Shown: positions 45,632-55,034 of the stretch, piece by piece
How the letters are laid out: every line of letters begins with the position of its first letter
Position numbering within the stretch: position 1 is the first letter of the stretch
Source: Rhizobium subbaraonis
GTDB lineage: Bacteria > Pseudomonadota > Alphaproteobacteria > Rhizobiales > Rhizobiaceae
Reading direction: 5' to 3'
DNA: 64,000 nucleotides
Assembly (NCBI RefSeq): GCF_900220975.1
Contig: NZ_OBQD01000008.1
Span: forward strand, 62,001-126,000
Position numbers and translations under genes: made by a program
Notes under the pieces: model-generated
Seen by the model: only the letters and a program-made list of their open reading frames with translations
What the model was told of the DNA's origin: nothing
Databases searched by the model: none

Positions 45632-46489
45632 TCATGGCCGGCGATAGCCGGTCGGCTGCTGATAGAGCCAGCCGATCCGCTCGATGGCACTGTCCAGCCG
45701 CTCGCGCGCCACGCTCATCGTATTGCCGTTCGCGTGGACGATCGTCTCTGCGTCTTCCATGATCGCGACGTGCCCCTTCCAGAACACGAGGTCGCCGCGC
45801 CGAAGTTCCGCCCGGTCGATCGTCGCGCCGAGACCGCTCGCCTGCATGTCTGAATCACGCGGCGCCTGCCGCCCGGCCATCATCATGGAAAGCTGCACGA
45901 GCGCCGAGCAATCGATGCCGAAACCGCTGCGCCCGCCCCAGAGATAGGGCGTTTCCAAGAAGCGCAGGGCGATCGATACGTAGTCGTCGGCGATCGGCTG
46001 GCCGGCCGGCGCGCAATGGGAAGCGACGACCGACTGGCCGTCTGCTAGCGTCAGATAGCGTGTGCCGCGCGTCTCGGTCTCGCCGATCGCCGTCAGCCGG
46101 CTGCCGGCAGACAGAGCAAATGCCGCAGGTGTGCGCAGGTCCGCACCGGTATAGGCGAACGTCCGGGGAGCGGCGACGACGTGGGTGGCGGGCGCCCCGG
46201 CTTCCGAAATGGCCGTCTCGGGGACGTAGCCGACGTAGCCGTCAAAATCGGCCTTCACCCATGCCCAGCCGCCGGCGCGGTCCAGCACCCGTAGCGTTTC
46301 GCCGAACAGAAGCTCGGAATCGATGCCCGCCGTCACGTCCGGCCGTGGCCGCAAGGCGACGACAGGCGCCGAAACGGTCGCCGCGATGCCGGCCACGTAG
46401 CGCGGCGCCTCGACAGTTCCGCGCAACGCTTCCTCCGCGAGGTCGCTGCGATAGGCGTTCAGGCGCCTGTCTGGAAGGGTGTTCATCAT
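45632..46489 (-). CDS. NlpC/P60 family peptidase with SH3 domain
   Basis: A 285-residue C40 peptidase that likely cleaves cell-wall peptide. An SH3-like N-terminal region (VVALRPRPDVTAGIDSELLFGETLRVLD) leads to the catalytic Cys in GFGIDCSALVQL and the His in GHVAIMED. No clear signal peptide is seen, so it may be cytoplasmic or exported by another route. It begins 4 bases after the MarR gene in the same direction, with the leucyl aminopeptidase further upstream, as in other rhizobia, suggesting cell-wall peptide recycling. Confidence 0.9.
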   Translation of the reverse strand: MMNTLPDRRLNAYRSDLAEEALRGTVEAPRYVAGIAATVSAPVVALRPRPDVTAGIDSELLFGETLRVLDRAGGWAWVKADFDGYVGYVPETAISEAGAPATHVVAAPRTFAYTGADLRTPAAFALSAGSRLTAIGETETRGTRYLTLADGQSVVASHCAPAGQPIADDYVSIALRFLETPYLWGGRSGFGIDCSALVQLSMMMAGRQAPRDSDMQASGLGATIDRAELRRGDLVFWKGHVAIMEDAETIVHANGNTMSVARERLDSAIERIGWLYQQPTGYRRP

Positions 46490-46493
46490 GGCC

Positions 46494-46844
46494 TCATGGC
46501 TTCAGCGCACGGCCCTGGTCGATGATCAGGTCGCACAATTGCTCAAGATAGAGCGCCCCGTCCACGGTGCGCTGGATGACGACGTTGCGGCGGTCGCGTT
46601 CGTCGCGTTGGCGCGTCACCAACCCCATGGCGCCCATCGTGTCCAGCGCGCGCGTGATCACGGGCTTGGTGACGCTGAGCTTGGCTGCCAGCCCGCGAAC
46701 GGTGTGCGGTGGCGGCACGAGATAGATCTCCAGCAAGATCGCCATCTGCCTCAGGGTCAGGTCTCGTCCGTCGAGCTTGACCTGGCCGGAAGAGACTGCA
46801 TGCCAGAGGCCGAGCGCCTGTGAGGCGGAGAGTTCCAGTGGCAA
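46494..46844 (-). CDS. MarR-like transcriptional regulator
   Basis: A 116-residue winged-helix protein. The recognition region is TVRGLAAKLSVTKPVITRALDTMGAMGLVTRQRDERDRRNVVIQRT. It lies 4 bases before the P60 gene, so the two are cotranscribed; it may control them. Its target and signal are unknown. It is shorter than typical MarR (about 140 residues) and lacks a long C-terminal dimer helix. Confidence 0.82.
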   Translation of the reverse strand: MPLELSASQALGLWHAVSSGQVKLDGRDLTLRQMAILLEIYLVPPPHTVRGLAAKLSVTKPVITRALDTMGAMGLVTRQRDERDRRNVVIQRTVDGALYLEQLCDLIIDQGRALKP

Positions 46845-46910
46845 TGTGTTTCCCGATCCAGTGACGTCAGCTTCGTTACGCTACCGTATCGGTGAAGATT
46901 TGCAAAGCAC

Positions 46911-46936
46911 GCGCAGCCCCGCGATCGGGGCTGCGC
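46911..46936 (-). terminator. Probable terminator hairpin after the leucyl aminopeptidase gene
   Basis: A perfect 10-bp stem (GCGCAGCCCC / GGGGCTGCGC) with a six-base loop lies about 25 bases beyond the aminopeptidase stop. The T-run is weak on the minus strand (GTGCTTTGC). Confidence 0.55.
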
Positions 46937-46961
46937 GCCTCCCGCGCCGAAGCAGATTTGC

Positions 46962-48353
46962 TTAGCCGGCTGTCATTCGCAGATGGTGGTAGAGCGCGCG
47001 AATAGCCTGCGCTTCCCCGCCGACCGGCGAATGCGGCCGTTCGGTCGGCGCCCAGCCGTAGATGTCGAAATGCGCCCAGCTCCTGGTGCGAGTGACGAAC
47101 CGCTTGAGGAACAGGGCCGCGGTGATGGCGCCCGCCATGCCGCCCGCCGGCGCGTTCGTCAGGTCTGCGATCCGGGCGGATACGTCCTTGTCGTAGCCCA
47201 TGTAGAGCGGCATGCGCCACAACGGATCGTCCACGAAGACGCTGGCCTCTGCGAGGTCCGCGGCCAGATCTCCGTCATCGGTGAAGAAGGGCGGAAGATC
47301 TGGACCGAGCGCCACGCGGGCGGCTCCCGTCAGCGTTGCCATGTCGATCAGAAGGTCCGGTTCGTCCTCGTCGGCGAGCGCGAGCGCATCGGCAAGGATC
47401 AGCCGGCCCTCGGCGTCGGTGTTGTCGATCTGCACGGTCAGCCCCTTTCGGCTGCGATAGATGTCGCCAGGCCGGAAGGCATTAGCCGAGATCGAGTTTT
47501 CAACAGCGGGAACTAGAATGCGCAGGTCGATCTTCAGCTTGGCGTCCATGATCATCAGCGCCAGGCCCAAGACGTTCGCCGCCCCACCCAGGTCCTTCTT
47601 CATCAGCAGCATCGACGATGCCGGCTTGATGTCGAGCCCGCCCGTATCGAAACAGACGCCCTTGCCGACCAGCGTGACCTTGCGATGGCCCTTCTTGCCC
47701 CAGCGCATCTCAAGCAGCCGCGGGGCTTCGGCCGAGGCCCTGCCGACGGTGTGGATCAGCGGGAAATTCTCCTTGAGCAGATCGTCGCCCTTTATCACCG
47801 AGACCTTGGCCTTGTAGTGCTCGCCGAGCGCCCGGAAGACGTCTTCCAGCGCTTCCGGCCCCATGTCGTTGGTCGGCGTGTTGATGAGGTCGCGTGCCAG
47901 GAAAACCCCGGCAAGCTGGCGCCTGATGTCGGCCGCATCCGCATCGGCGGGGATCAGCAGCGTCGGTGCGTCCTTGGTGGCGCCGCGATAGCGCTCGAAT
48001 CGGTAGCTGCCGAGCCCATAGCCGAGGGAAAGCCGGTTCGCTGTCAACGGCGCGGTCTCGATGTGCCAGTCACCGGCTGGAAGCGCACGCGCCAGCTTGC
48101 CCGTCAGGAAGGGCGCCTCGGAGGGCGTCTTGCCGAGACCGAACAGCGCGCCGCCCAGATGGCCGTCCTCGGTAGGAATGAGGAGGAGCGAACCGGATTC
48201 GGCCCTGAAGCCTGCCTTCCTCGCCCAATCCAGGGCGATCGGGTCGATCGTACCGGTCTCTATATGGGCAGGGGTGATCGCGAAGATCGGAAGCGTCTTG
48301 CCGCCGCGTGTGCTGAAGGGGGAGGGGCGTTCGATGAACTGGTACGGGGCCAT
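46962..48353 (-). CDS. Leucyl aminopeptidase, M17 family
   Basis: A 463-residue cytosolic metallo-aminopeptidase, smaller than PepA and closer to PepB. The signature is NTDAEGRLILADAL, and other metal ligands are in LVGKGVCFDTGGLDIKP with KKDLGGAANVLGLAL. It removes N-terminal residues from peptides. Its operon-like order with the MarR and P60 genes suggests a role in peptide or wall-peptide turnover, but a hairpin between them argues for partial separation. Confidence 0.93.
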   Translation of the reverse strand: MAPYQFIERPSPFSTRGGKTLPIFAITPAHIETGTIDPIALDWARKAGFRAESGSLLLIPTEDGHLGGALFGLGKTPSEAPFLTGKLARALPAGDWHIETAPLTANRLSLGYGLGSYRFERYRGATKDAPTLLIPADADAADIRRQLAGVFLARDLINTPTNDMGPEALEDVFRALGEHYKAKVSVIKGDDLLKENFPLIHTVGRASAEAPRLLEMRWGKKGHRKVTLVGKGVCFDTGGLDIKPASSMLLMKKDLGGAANVLGLALMIMDAKLKIDLRILVPAVENSISANAFRPGDIYRSRKGLTVQIDNTDAEGRLILADALALADEDEPDLLIDMATLTGAARVALGPDLPPFFTDDGDLAADLAEASVFVDDPLWRMPLYMGYDKDVSARIADLTNAPAGGMAGAITAALFLKRFVTRTRSWAHFDIYGWAPTERPHSPVGGEAQAIRALYHHLRMTAG

Positions 48354-48391
48354 GGGGAGAGCCTTTGCAGGAGGTCCGGGAATCGGCGGAT

Positions 48392-48418
48392 TAACATTCT
48401 GTTAGGGTTAACAGAATA
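48392..48418. promoter_or_regulatory. Inverted repeat and CtrA-like box upstream of tadD
   Basis: ATTCTGTTA-GGGT-TAACAGAAT (48397-48418) is a perfect 9-bp inverted repeat with a 4-base spacer. TTAA-CATTCTG-TTAG (48392-48406) overlaps it and matches the CtrA box in 7 of 8 positions. It sits between the divergent aminopeptidase and tadD genes. Confidence 0.5.
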
Positions 48419-48486
48419 TTGCTGGAGTGAGGATTGCGGCGTGATTCTTTCACTTCGCGCTGCAGGAGACGCTCTGGGGATCTTTC

Positions 48487-49305
48487 ATGCTTTGCTTCGT
48501 CAACGCAAAAACGTCTTGCCGAAAATTCGTCCTTTTGACGGCCACCGCCCTGGTCACGGCCACCCTTGCGGGTTGCTCGGCCGGCACAAGCAAGATGACG
48601 ACCGGCTCTATTCCGAAAATGTCGAAGCCGATTACGGAGATGAATGCCAGCGAATTGAGCCGGGCGGCCGAGAGTGTCGGAAAGGCCTATGAGAAGAATC
48701 CGAAAGACCGTCAGGCCGGCCTGAACTACGCGAACCTCCTTCGCATGACCGGCAGGAACGATCAGGCGCTCGCCGTCATGCAGCAAGTGGCGATCTTCCA
48801 TTCGTCCGACCGCGAAGTTCTGGCAGCCTACGGAAAGTCGCAGGCGGCGGCGGGTCAGCTCCAGCAGGCGCTCGGCACGATCCAGCGCGCCCAGACGCCT
48901 GATCGGCCGGATTGGCGGCTGAAGTCGGCCGAAGGGGCAATCCTCGACCAGCTGGGCCGCTCCGAAGAGGCGCGCGGGCGCTACCGCGAAGCGCTCGACC
49001 TGAAGCCCAACGAGCCGTCGGTCATGTCCAATCTCGGCATGTCCTATCTTCTCGCCCGCGACCTTCGCACGGCGGAAACCTATCTGCGTTCGGCCACGCA
49101 GCAGCCAGGGGCCGATTCCAGCGTCCGGCAGAACCTCGCGCTTGCCATCGGTCTGCAGGGGCGCTTCGCCGAGGCGGAACAGATCGCGCGCCAGGAACTG
49201 AGCGCCGAACAGGCCGAGGCAAACGTCGCCTACCTTCGCAGCATGCTTTCCCAGCAGAACTCGTGGAAGCAACTCGCCAAGAACGACGACAACAACACCA
49301 ACTGA
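48487..49305 (+). CDS. tadD: Tad pilus TPR lipoprotein TadD
   Basis: A 272-residue protein with a lipoprotein signal (TATLAGCSAG) and several tetratricopeptide repeats (about residues 55-240), e.g. AGLNYANLLRMTGRNDQALAVMQQ. TadD is an outer-membrane-anchored part of the tight-adherence pilus that helps secretin assembly. It faces tadC across 170 bases in which I see no gene. Confidence 0.86.
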   Translation: MLCFVNAKTSCRKFVLLTATALVTATLAGCSAGTSKMTTGSIPKMSKPITEMNASELSRAAESVGKAYEKNPKDRQAGLNYANLLRMTGRNDQALAVMQQVAIFHSSDREVLAAYGKSQAAAGQLQQALGTIQRAQTPDRPDWRLKSAEGAILDQLGRSEEARGRYREALDLKPNEPSVMSNLGMSYLLARDLRTAETYLRSATQQPGADSSVRQNLALAIGLQGRFAEAEQIARQELSAEQAEANVAYLRSMLSQQNSWKQLAKNDDNNTN

Positions 49306-49475
49306 ATCGAGTTTGCAGCCGCACGCGATATTGACGTTCGCCCGTCCTCCACTGGGGGCGCGGCGCCGCTGTGCCGGAGCTTGCTGTAGGGCTCGGCCGA
49401 ACGCAGCGCATACCAGAGTGATGGCGCGCCCCGGACCGTATCGGTCGCGGGGCACTACGCTTGCTTGACCAGCGG

Positions 49476-50459
49476 TCAGAAGTTGTCGGCGACCTGAATG
49501 CCGGCAGGGCCGAGAATGACTGCGATCAGCACCGGCAGGAAGAAAACGATCATCGGCACCGTCAGCTTGGGCGGCAGCGCGGCTGCCTTTTTCTCGGCCT
49601 CGTTCATGCGCGTGTCACGGCTTTCCTGCGCGAGCACGCGCAGCGCCTGCGCGATCGGCGTCCCGTAGCGTTCGGCCTGGATGAGCGCCTGCATGACGGC
49701 CTTGACGATGTCGAGGCCCGTACGCGTGCCGAGATTTTCATAGGCGACGCGACGGTCCTGCAGGAAGGAGAGTTCGGCCGTCGTCAGCACCAGTTCTTCG
49801 GCCAGTTCCGGCGAAGCCATGGCGATTTCGTCCGCCACGCGCCGCAACGCCACCTCCATCGAGACACCCGATTCGACGCAGATGAGCAGCAGGTCGAGCG
49901 CGTCCGGCCATGCCCGCTTGATCGAGAGCTGACGCTTGCTTATTCGGTTCGAGATGTAGATGTTGGGCGCGTAGAAGCCGAGATAGGCGGCGCCTATCGA
50001 GGCGAAGATCCGGACGCTCATCGGCTTGTCGCCGAGATAGCCGAGATAGAAGATATAGAAGGCGCCGACCGCGAAGAAGATGAACGGCAGGACGAAACGG
50101 GCGAACAGGAAGATGTTGAGCGCGTTTTGCGAGCGGTAGCCGGCCTGGCGCAGGCGGTTGACGGTGCCGGTGTCCACCAGCGCTTGCCGCAGGTTCAGCT
50201 TCTCGACGACCTGCCGCACCGAGCCGTTCTGTTGAGCGCGCAGCGAACCCTTGCCCTGGCTGCCTTCGGAGTTCAGCCGTGCCCGTTCCCTTGCGCGGAT
50301 TTGGTCCCGTTCCAGCGCCACGGATTTCATTCGTTTGTCGAGGTCGCCGCGCTCGAAATAGGGTGCTGCGAGCGAATAGAACGTGGCAAGCACCGCGAGC
50401 GCGACGAAGACCGGCAAGAGCAGGTCAGGATTGGTGAGGGTCGCTGCGAGTTCCTTCAT
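49476..50459 (-). CDS. tadC: Tad pilus platform protein TadC
   Basis: A 327-residue GspF-family inner-membrane protein with one N-terminal TM helix, a cytoplasmic helical domain (YGTPIAQALRVLAQESRDTRMNEAEKKAAALPPKLTVPM at its end) and a C-terminal hairpin. It pairs with TadB under the ATPase CpaF. It begins 9 bases after tadB. Confidence 0.94.
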   Translation of the reverse strand: MKELAATLTNPDLLLPVFVALAVLATFYSLAAPYFERGDLDKRMKSVALERDQIRARERARLNSEGSQGKGSLRAQQNGSVRQVVEKLNLRQALVDTGTVNRLRQAGYRSQNALNIFLFARFVLPFIFFAVGAFYIFYLGYLGDKPMSVRIFASIGAAYLGFYAPNIYISNRISKRQLSIKRAWPDALDLLLICVESGVSMEVALRRVADEIAMASPELAEELVLTTAELSFLQDRRVAYENLGTRTGLDIVKAVMQALIQAERYGTPIAQALRVLAQESRDTRMNEAEKKAAALPPKLTVPMIVFFLPVLIAVILGPAGIQVADNF

Positions 50460-50468
50460 CGTTTCCCC

Positions 50469-51479
50469 TCAGATGTCGAAGTTGATCATGTTGCGCATCA
50501 TGAGAATGCCGATCGACATCCAGACGGCGGAGCATCCGAGGATGAGGTGGCCGCGCGAATCGGTGAAGAGGATCATCATGTATTCGGGCGTCGTCAGGTA
50601 GACGAGCAGCATGACGATCAGGGGCAGGGCACCGATGATCGCCGCAGACGCCTTTGCTTCCATCGACATGGCAGAGACCTTGGCCCTCATCTTCCGCCTC
50701 TCGCGCAGGACGCGGGACAGGTTGCTGAGCGCCTCCGACAGGTTGCCGCCGGCCTGGCTCTGGATCGCGATGACGATCGAGAAGAAGTTGACTTCCTGAA
50801 GCGGGATGTGGGTGAACATGCGTGCGCAGGCCTCGGGGATGCTGAGGCCCATCTGCTGGGATTCGACGACGCGACGGAACTCGGATTTCACCGGATCCTG
50901 TCCTTCGGCGGCAATAAGTCGGAGAGCGTCCGTCAGCGGCAGGCCCGACTTGATCGAGCGCACCATCACGTCCAGGGAGTTGGGAAACTCTTCGAGGAAC
51001 TTGTTCATGCGCCGCTTGACGATGAAGTTGAGGACCCAGCGCGGCACACCCAGGCCCGTGATGACGAACAGGCCTGCGGAGATGACCGGCGGCGCGCCGG
51101 CCACGAGCGAGGCGAACGCCATGAACAAGCCGAAGGCCAGGCCGATCAGAATGAATTGCGTCGGCGTCAGGCCGAGGCCCGCCTGCGACAGCTTTGCCTT
51201 CAGCGTCGGCGCTGCCTTCTTGTGGCGCTCCTGCTGCTTCTTCTCCAGGTCTTTGAGCGAGTCCTGCACCGACTTGCGGCGCTTGGACATTTCCTGCATG
51301 CGCTCGCGGGCCGCCCGGACCTTGTTCTGGTCGGTTTCGGCTGACTTGACCCGGTTGACCCGGCTCTCGGCCTTCTTTTCCGTCTCGATTCGCGAGAACA
51401 GCAGGCCATAGCCGAGCGCGCCGGCGGCCAGGGCCGCCAGGGCGACGATCGCGAGGATGGTGGGATCAAGTCCGAACAT
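50469..51479 (-). CDS. tadB: Tad pilus platform protein TadB
   Basis: A 336-residue T2SSF-domain membrane protein. After an N-terminal TM helix comes a charged region of about 60 residues (TDQNKVRAARERMQEMSKRRKSVQDSLKDLEKK) with coiled-coil propensity, then two TM helices and the GspF domain (SLDVMVRSIKSGLPLTDALRLIAAEG). It forms the pilus motor platform with TadC. Confidence 0.94.
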   Translation of the reverse strand: MFGLDPTILAIVALAALAAGALGYGLLFSRIETEKKAESRVNRVKSAETDQNKVRAARERMQEMSKRRKSVQDSLKDLEKKQQERHKKAAPTLKAKLSQAGLGLTPTQFILIGLAFGLFMAFASLVAGAPPVISAGLFVITGLGVPRWVLNFIVKRRMNKFLEEFPNSLDVMVRSIKSGLPLTDALRLIAAEGQDPVKSEFRRVVESQQMGLSIPEACARMFTHIPLQEVNFFSIVIAIQSQAGGNLSEALSNLSRVLRERRKMRAKVSAMSMEAKASAAIIGALPLIVMLLVYLTTPEYMMILFTDSRGHLILGCSAVWMSIGILMMRNMINFDI

Positions 51480-51490
51480 CTGCCCCTCGG

Positions 51491-52960
51491 CTAGTCAGGT
51501 TTCTGCATCTGGTCGAGCGTAGCCGCCAGGCGCCGCTCCTCGTTGAAATAGCGGGCGCGATCCCAGAAGTGCGGTTTGCCGATGCCTGTGCCGACATGGC
51601 GGCCGATAATACGGCCGTTGGCATCTTCGCCTTCGATCTCGAAGCGCATCAGGTCCTGCGTGACGATCACGTCGCCTTCCATGCCCACGACCTCGGTGAT
51701 GTGGGTGATGCGGCGCGTGCCGTCGCGCAGGCGCGTGGCCTGGATGACGACGTCCACCGAGCCGGCGATGATTTCTCGCACCGTCTTTGCCGGAAGCGTG
51801 TAGCCACCCATGGCGATCATCGATTCCATGCGGCTCAGGCATTCGCGCGGCGAGTTGGCGTGGATCGTTCCCATCGAGCCGTCGTGACCGGTGTTCATCG
51901 CCTGCAGCAGGTCGAATACCTCCGGGCCACGCACTTCACCGACGATGATCCGTTCGGGTCGCATGCGCAGGCAGTTCTTGATGAGATCGCGCATGGTGAT
52001 CTCGCCCTCGCCCTCGATGTTCGGCGGGCGGGTTTCGAGGCGCACCACATGTGGCTGCTGCAGCTGGAGTTCGGCCGAATCTTCGCAGGTGATGACGCGC
52101 TCGTCGGCATCGATGTAGCGCGTCATGCAGTTGAGAAGCGTCGTCTTGCCCGAGCCGGTGCCGCCGGAGATCACGAGGTTGCAGCGGACACGGCCGATGA
52201 TCTGCAGGAGGGTGGAGCCCTCCGGCGTGATCGAGCCGAACTTCACCAGCTGATCGAGCGTCAGCTTGTCCTTCTTGAACTTTCGGATCGTCAACGCCGT
52301 GCCGTCGATGGCAAGCGGCGAGGCGATGACGTTGACGCGCGAGCCGTCGGGAAGGCGGGCGTCGCAGATCGGGCTCGATTCGTCGACCCGGCGGCCGACC
52401 TGGCTGACGATGCGCTGGCAGATCGACAGCAACTGCGCGTTGTCGCGGAACCGGATCTCCGATTCCTGCACCTTGCCGCTCACTTCGATATAGGTCTTGC
52501 CCGCGCCGTTGACCATGATGTCGGCGATGTCGTCGCGTGCGAGCAGCGGCTCCAGCGGGCCATAACCCAGAACGTCGTTGCAGATGTCGTCGAGCAGCTC
52601 TTCCTGCTCCGAGATCGACATCGCGAAGTTCTTGATGGTGATGATGTCGTTGACGATGTCGCGGATTTCCTCGCGCGCGCTCTCGGCGTCGAGTTTGGCG
52701 AGCTGCGACAGGTCGATCGTGTCGATCAGGGCGGAGAAGACCTGCGACTTGGTGTCGTAGTAGTCTTCTGTCCGCGGCAAGCGTTTGCGGGCGATCGGCG
52801 AGGGCTGATGCGCCGGCGCGACGGCCACCGTCTCGCGAACGGGTTCGGCCACAGGTTGCGGCGCCAGGGCTGCCGGTGCAGGCATCGAGGCGGCCTGCGG
52901 CGCATGGCCGGCAAAACCGCCGCCCTTTCCACTGCCTTCGTTTCCGCGTCTACCGAACAT
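51491..52960 (-). CDS. cpaF: Tad pilus ATPase CpaF/TadA
   Basis: A 489-residue secretion ATPase that drives pilus assembly. Walker A is [13 protein letters not shown], the Asp box [11 protein letters not shown], Walker B region [37 protein letters not shown] with the histidine box. Its first 60 residues are disordered and rich in Ala and Pro. It lies between cpaE and tadB in the leftward operon. Confidence 0.96.
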   Translation of the reverse strand: MFGRRGNEGSGKGGGFAGHAPQAASMPAPAALAPQPVAEPVRETVAVAPAHQPSPIARKRLPRTEDYYDTKSQVFSALIDTIDLSQLAKLDAESAREEIRDIVNDIITIKNFAMSISEQEELLDDICNDVLGYGPLEPLLARDDIADIMVNGAGKTYIEVSGKVQESEIRFRDNAQLLSICQRIVSQVGRRVDESSPICDARLPDGSRVNVIASPLAIDGTALTIRKFKKDKLTLDQLVKFGSITPEGSTLLQIIGRVRCNLVISGGTGSGKTTLLNCMTRYIDADERVITCEDSAELQLQQPHVVRLETRPPNIEGEGEITMRDLIKNCLRMRPERIIVGEVRGPEVFDLLQAMNTGHDGSMGTIHANSPRECLSRMESMIAMGGYTLPAKTVREIIAGSVDVVIQATRLRDGTRRITHITEVVGMEGDVIVTQDLMRFEIEGEDANGRIIGRHVGTGIGKPHFWDRARYFNEERRLAATLDQMQKPD

Positions 52961-52997
52961 TCCGTGTCATCCAGTTCTCGTCAAGGCTCTGGCCCGT

Positions 52998-54293
52998 TCA
53001 CTTCCGGCCGAGCATCCCCAGCATCTTGCCAAGCCCGCCCTTCTTGGGCTTCTTCACGGTGGCTCGCCCCGTCACCACATGGGCGATCTGCGAAAAGGTC
53101 TCGGCCGCCGGCGATTTCTTGTCCATTTCCGCGATCATCCGTCCGCTGTTGGCTGCCGCGCCGAACAGCTGGGCATCGAACGGAATGATCGCGATCGGCT
53201 GCGTCTCGATGGCTTCGCAGAAGTCGTTGGGCGCGATCTCCGGCCGCTTCGGCATACCGACCTGATTGAGGATCAGATGCGGCGGCCGGTCGTTGGGCCG
53301 CAGCTTCTTCAAGGCATCGAACATGTTCTTCGCATTGCGCAGGTTTGCGAGATCGGGCACGGCCGTCACGATCACTTCGTCCACCTCCGACAGAAGCGTG
53401 CGCGTCCATTCCGACCAGGCATGCGGAACGTCAAGCACGTTCACCGGCGCGCTTCTCTGCAGCACCTCCATCATCGGCTGGAACGATCCGCGCTCCAGAT
53501 CGTAGGCGCGGTCGAGCATCGACGGCGCGGCGAGCAGCGAAAGGTGATCGGAGCACTTGGCGAGCAGGCGGTCGAGAAACACCTCGTCCAGCCTTTCCGG
53601 CGTATAGACGGCTTCCGCCATGCCCTGGGGGGGATCCTGGTCGAAGTTGATGTTGGCCGTGCCGTAGGGCAGGTCAAGGTCGGCCAGCACCACTTCCGTC
53701 GAAAACAGGTTGGAGATGTCCCAGGCGCAATTGTGCGCGATGGTGGACGAGCCCACGCCACCCTTGGCGCCGATGAAGGCGATCGTGCGGCCGAGCGGTT
53801 CGGCCTCCGGATCGACGAAGATGGCTGCGACCGCGTTCAGCACGTCGGCCATCGACACGGGGGCGACGAGATATTCCGAAATGCCGTTGCGGATCAGCTC
53901 GCGGTAGAGCGTGATGTCGTTGTGGTGGCCGACGACGATGACCTTGGTGCTGGGATCGCAAACCTCCGCAAGCGGAGCCAGTTCGCCCATCAGTGCGGAT
54001 GGAGGGGCCGAGGTCTCCAGTATGATGAGGTTCGGCGTGGGGGCGGCGGAGAACATGTTGACCGCCGCCTGGATGCTGCCGTTGTTGATGCGGAAGCTCA
54101 CCTTCGACATCCGCCGGTCGCTGGCGCAGCGCTCCATCGCCTGGAACATGCCTTCGCTTTCGCAAAAGGCATGGATCGATATGCGCGGCAGCGGGCGCAC
54201 GTTGTCGAGCTCGCCGGCGCCCGGGCCTTCGTCAGGGCCGGCCGCCGCGGCGTGTGCCGCGTCGATGCTGTACTGGATGCTCGTCATCTTCAA
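52998..54293 (-). CDS. cpaE: Tad pilus localisation protein CpaE/TadZ
   Basis: A 431-residue ParA/MinD-like protein that places the pilus machinery at the pole. The N-terminal part (about residues 30-150) is receiver-like (LIILETSAPPSALMGELAPLAEVCDPSTKVIVVGHHND). The deviant Walker A reads GAKGGVGSSTIAHN, where the second lysine of the MinD motif is Ser, a common CpaE feature. Walker A' is ADLDLPYGTANIN. Confidence 0.93.
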   Translation of the reverse strand: MKMTSIQYSIDAAHAAAAGPDEGPGAGELDNVRPLPRISIHAFCESEGMFQAMERCASDRRMSKVSFRINNGSIQAAVNMFSAAPTPNLIILETSAPPSALMGELAPLAEVCDPSTKVIVVGHHNDITLYRELIRNGISEYLVAPVSMADVLNAVAAIFVDPEAEPLGRTIAFIGAKGGVGSSTIAHNCAWDISNLFSTEVVLADLDLPYGTANINFDQDPPQGMAEAVYTPERLDEVFLDRLLAKCSDHLSLLAAPSMLDRAYDLERGSFQPMMEVLQRSAPVNVLDVPHAWSEWTRTLLSEVDEVIVTAVPDLANLRNAKNMFDALKKLRPNDRPPHLILNQVGMPKRPEIAPNDFCEAIETQPIAIIPFDAQLFGAAANSGRMIAEMDKKSPAAETFSQIAHVVTGRATVKKPKKGGLGKMLGMLGRK

Positions 54294-54317
54294 AGCCCCG
54301 TCACTGTTCGCTCACCG

Positions 54318-55034
54318 TCACTCGCTCATTCCGTAGTCGCGATAGTCCTGGATCACCGTGCCGCGGCGTTCCGCATCGATGGACGTCATGCCGCGCGGGC
54401 CGACGAGATCCATGGGATTTGCGATCTGGGCGGCAAGGTTTGCCTGGCTCGCGCAGCCGAAATTGTAATACTGCCTGTTTTCCATCGTGTTCAGCGTCAG
54501 GTCCTCCGGCCACTGGCCGCAGGCGTTCGTCTTCGCGGTGGTGGAGACGAAGGCCAGCCGGATCGGTGCGGCATCCCCCTGTCCCGTCGCGCTGTAGGAC
54601 GTTTCGATGATGCGCTTGCTGGGAATGCCTTCCTTCACGAGCGTGGCGCGGATATCCTTGCGAAGCGCTGCTGCGGCGCCGGCATTGTGCGACCCCTGCG
54701 GCACCATGATCTGCACCGTTCCCTTCGATGTCGCCTCATAGTCCTGCGCAAAGCCGCGAATGTTATCGCGCATGGGCAGCGTCAGCGAACGGTCCCCGGA
54801 AGCGACAGGCACGTCCAGAGTATGCTCGGCTTCGGTCAGCACGATCGGATGGCGCGTGCGGTAGTCGTCAGGGATCGATCCCGTCGCCGTCGCGTCCTTG
54901 GACGCGCAGCCGGCCAGCATGGCCGCCGAGAGGAGGAGCGAGGCCGTCACGAGGCGGGAGATCGGCATGAGGCGTTGCCTTTCGACAGGGGCGTGGATGC
55001 GGGTGGGTTCGGTCATTTTCCTGCCCCCGCTCAC
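54318..55034 (-). CDS. cpaD: Tad pilus lipoprotein CpaD
   Basis: A 238-residue protein of the CpaD family with a lipobox (LLLSAAMLAGCAS) following a leader; translation may begin at MPISRL (54968) or upstream. The core has LTEAEHTLDVPVASGDRSLTLP and NFGCASQANLAAQIANPMDLVGPRGMT. It assists the CpaC secretin in the outer membrane. Its start overlaps the cpaC stop. Confidence 0.9.
   Translation of the reverse strand: MSGGRKMTEPTRIHAPVERQRLMPISRLVTASLLLSAAMLAGCASKDATATGSIPDDYRTRHPIVLTEAEHTLDVPVASGDRSLTLPMRDNIRGFAQDYEATSKGTVQIMVPQGSHNAGAAAALRKDIRATLVKEGIPSKRIIETSYSATGQGDAAPIRLAFVSTTAKTNACGQWPEDLTLNTMENRQYYNFGCASQANLAAQIANPMDLVGPRGMTSIDAERRGTVIQDYRDYGMSE

Noticed and set aside
49306-49475. A possible small gene between tadD and tadC
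   Set aside because: Short frames here have no ribosome site or protein-like composition; I see nothing supportable.
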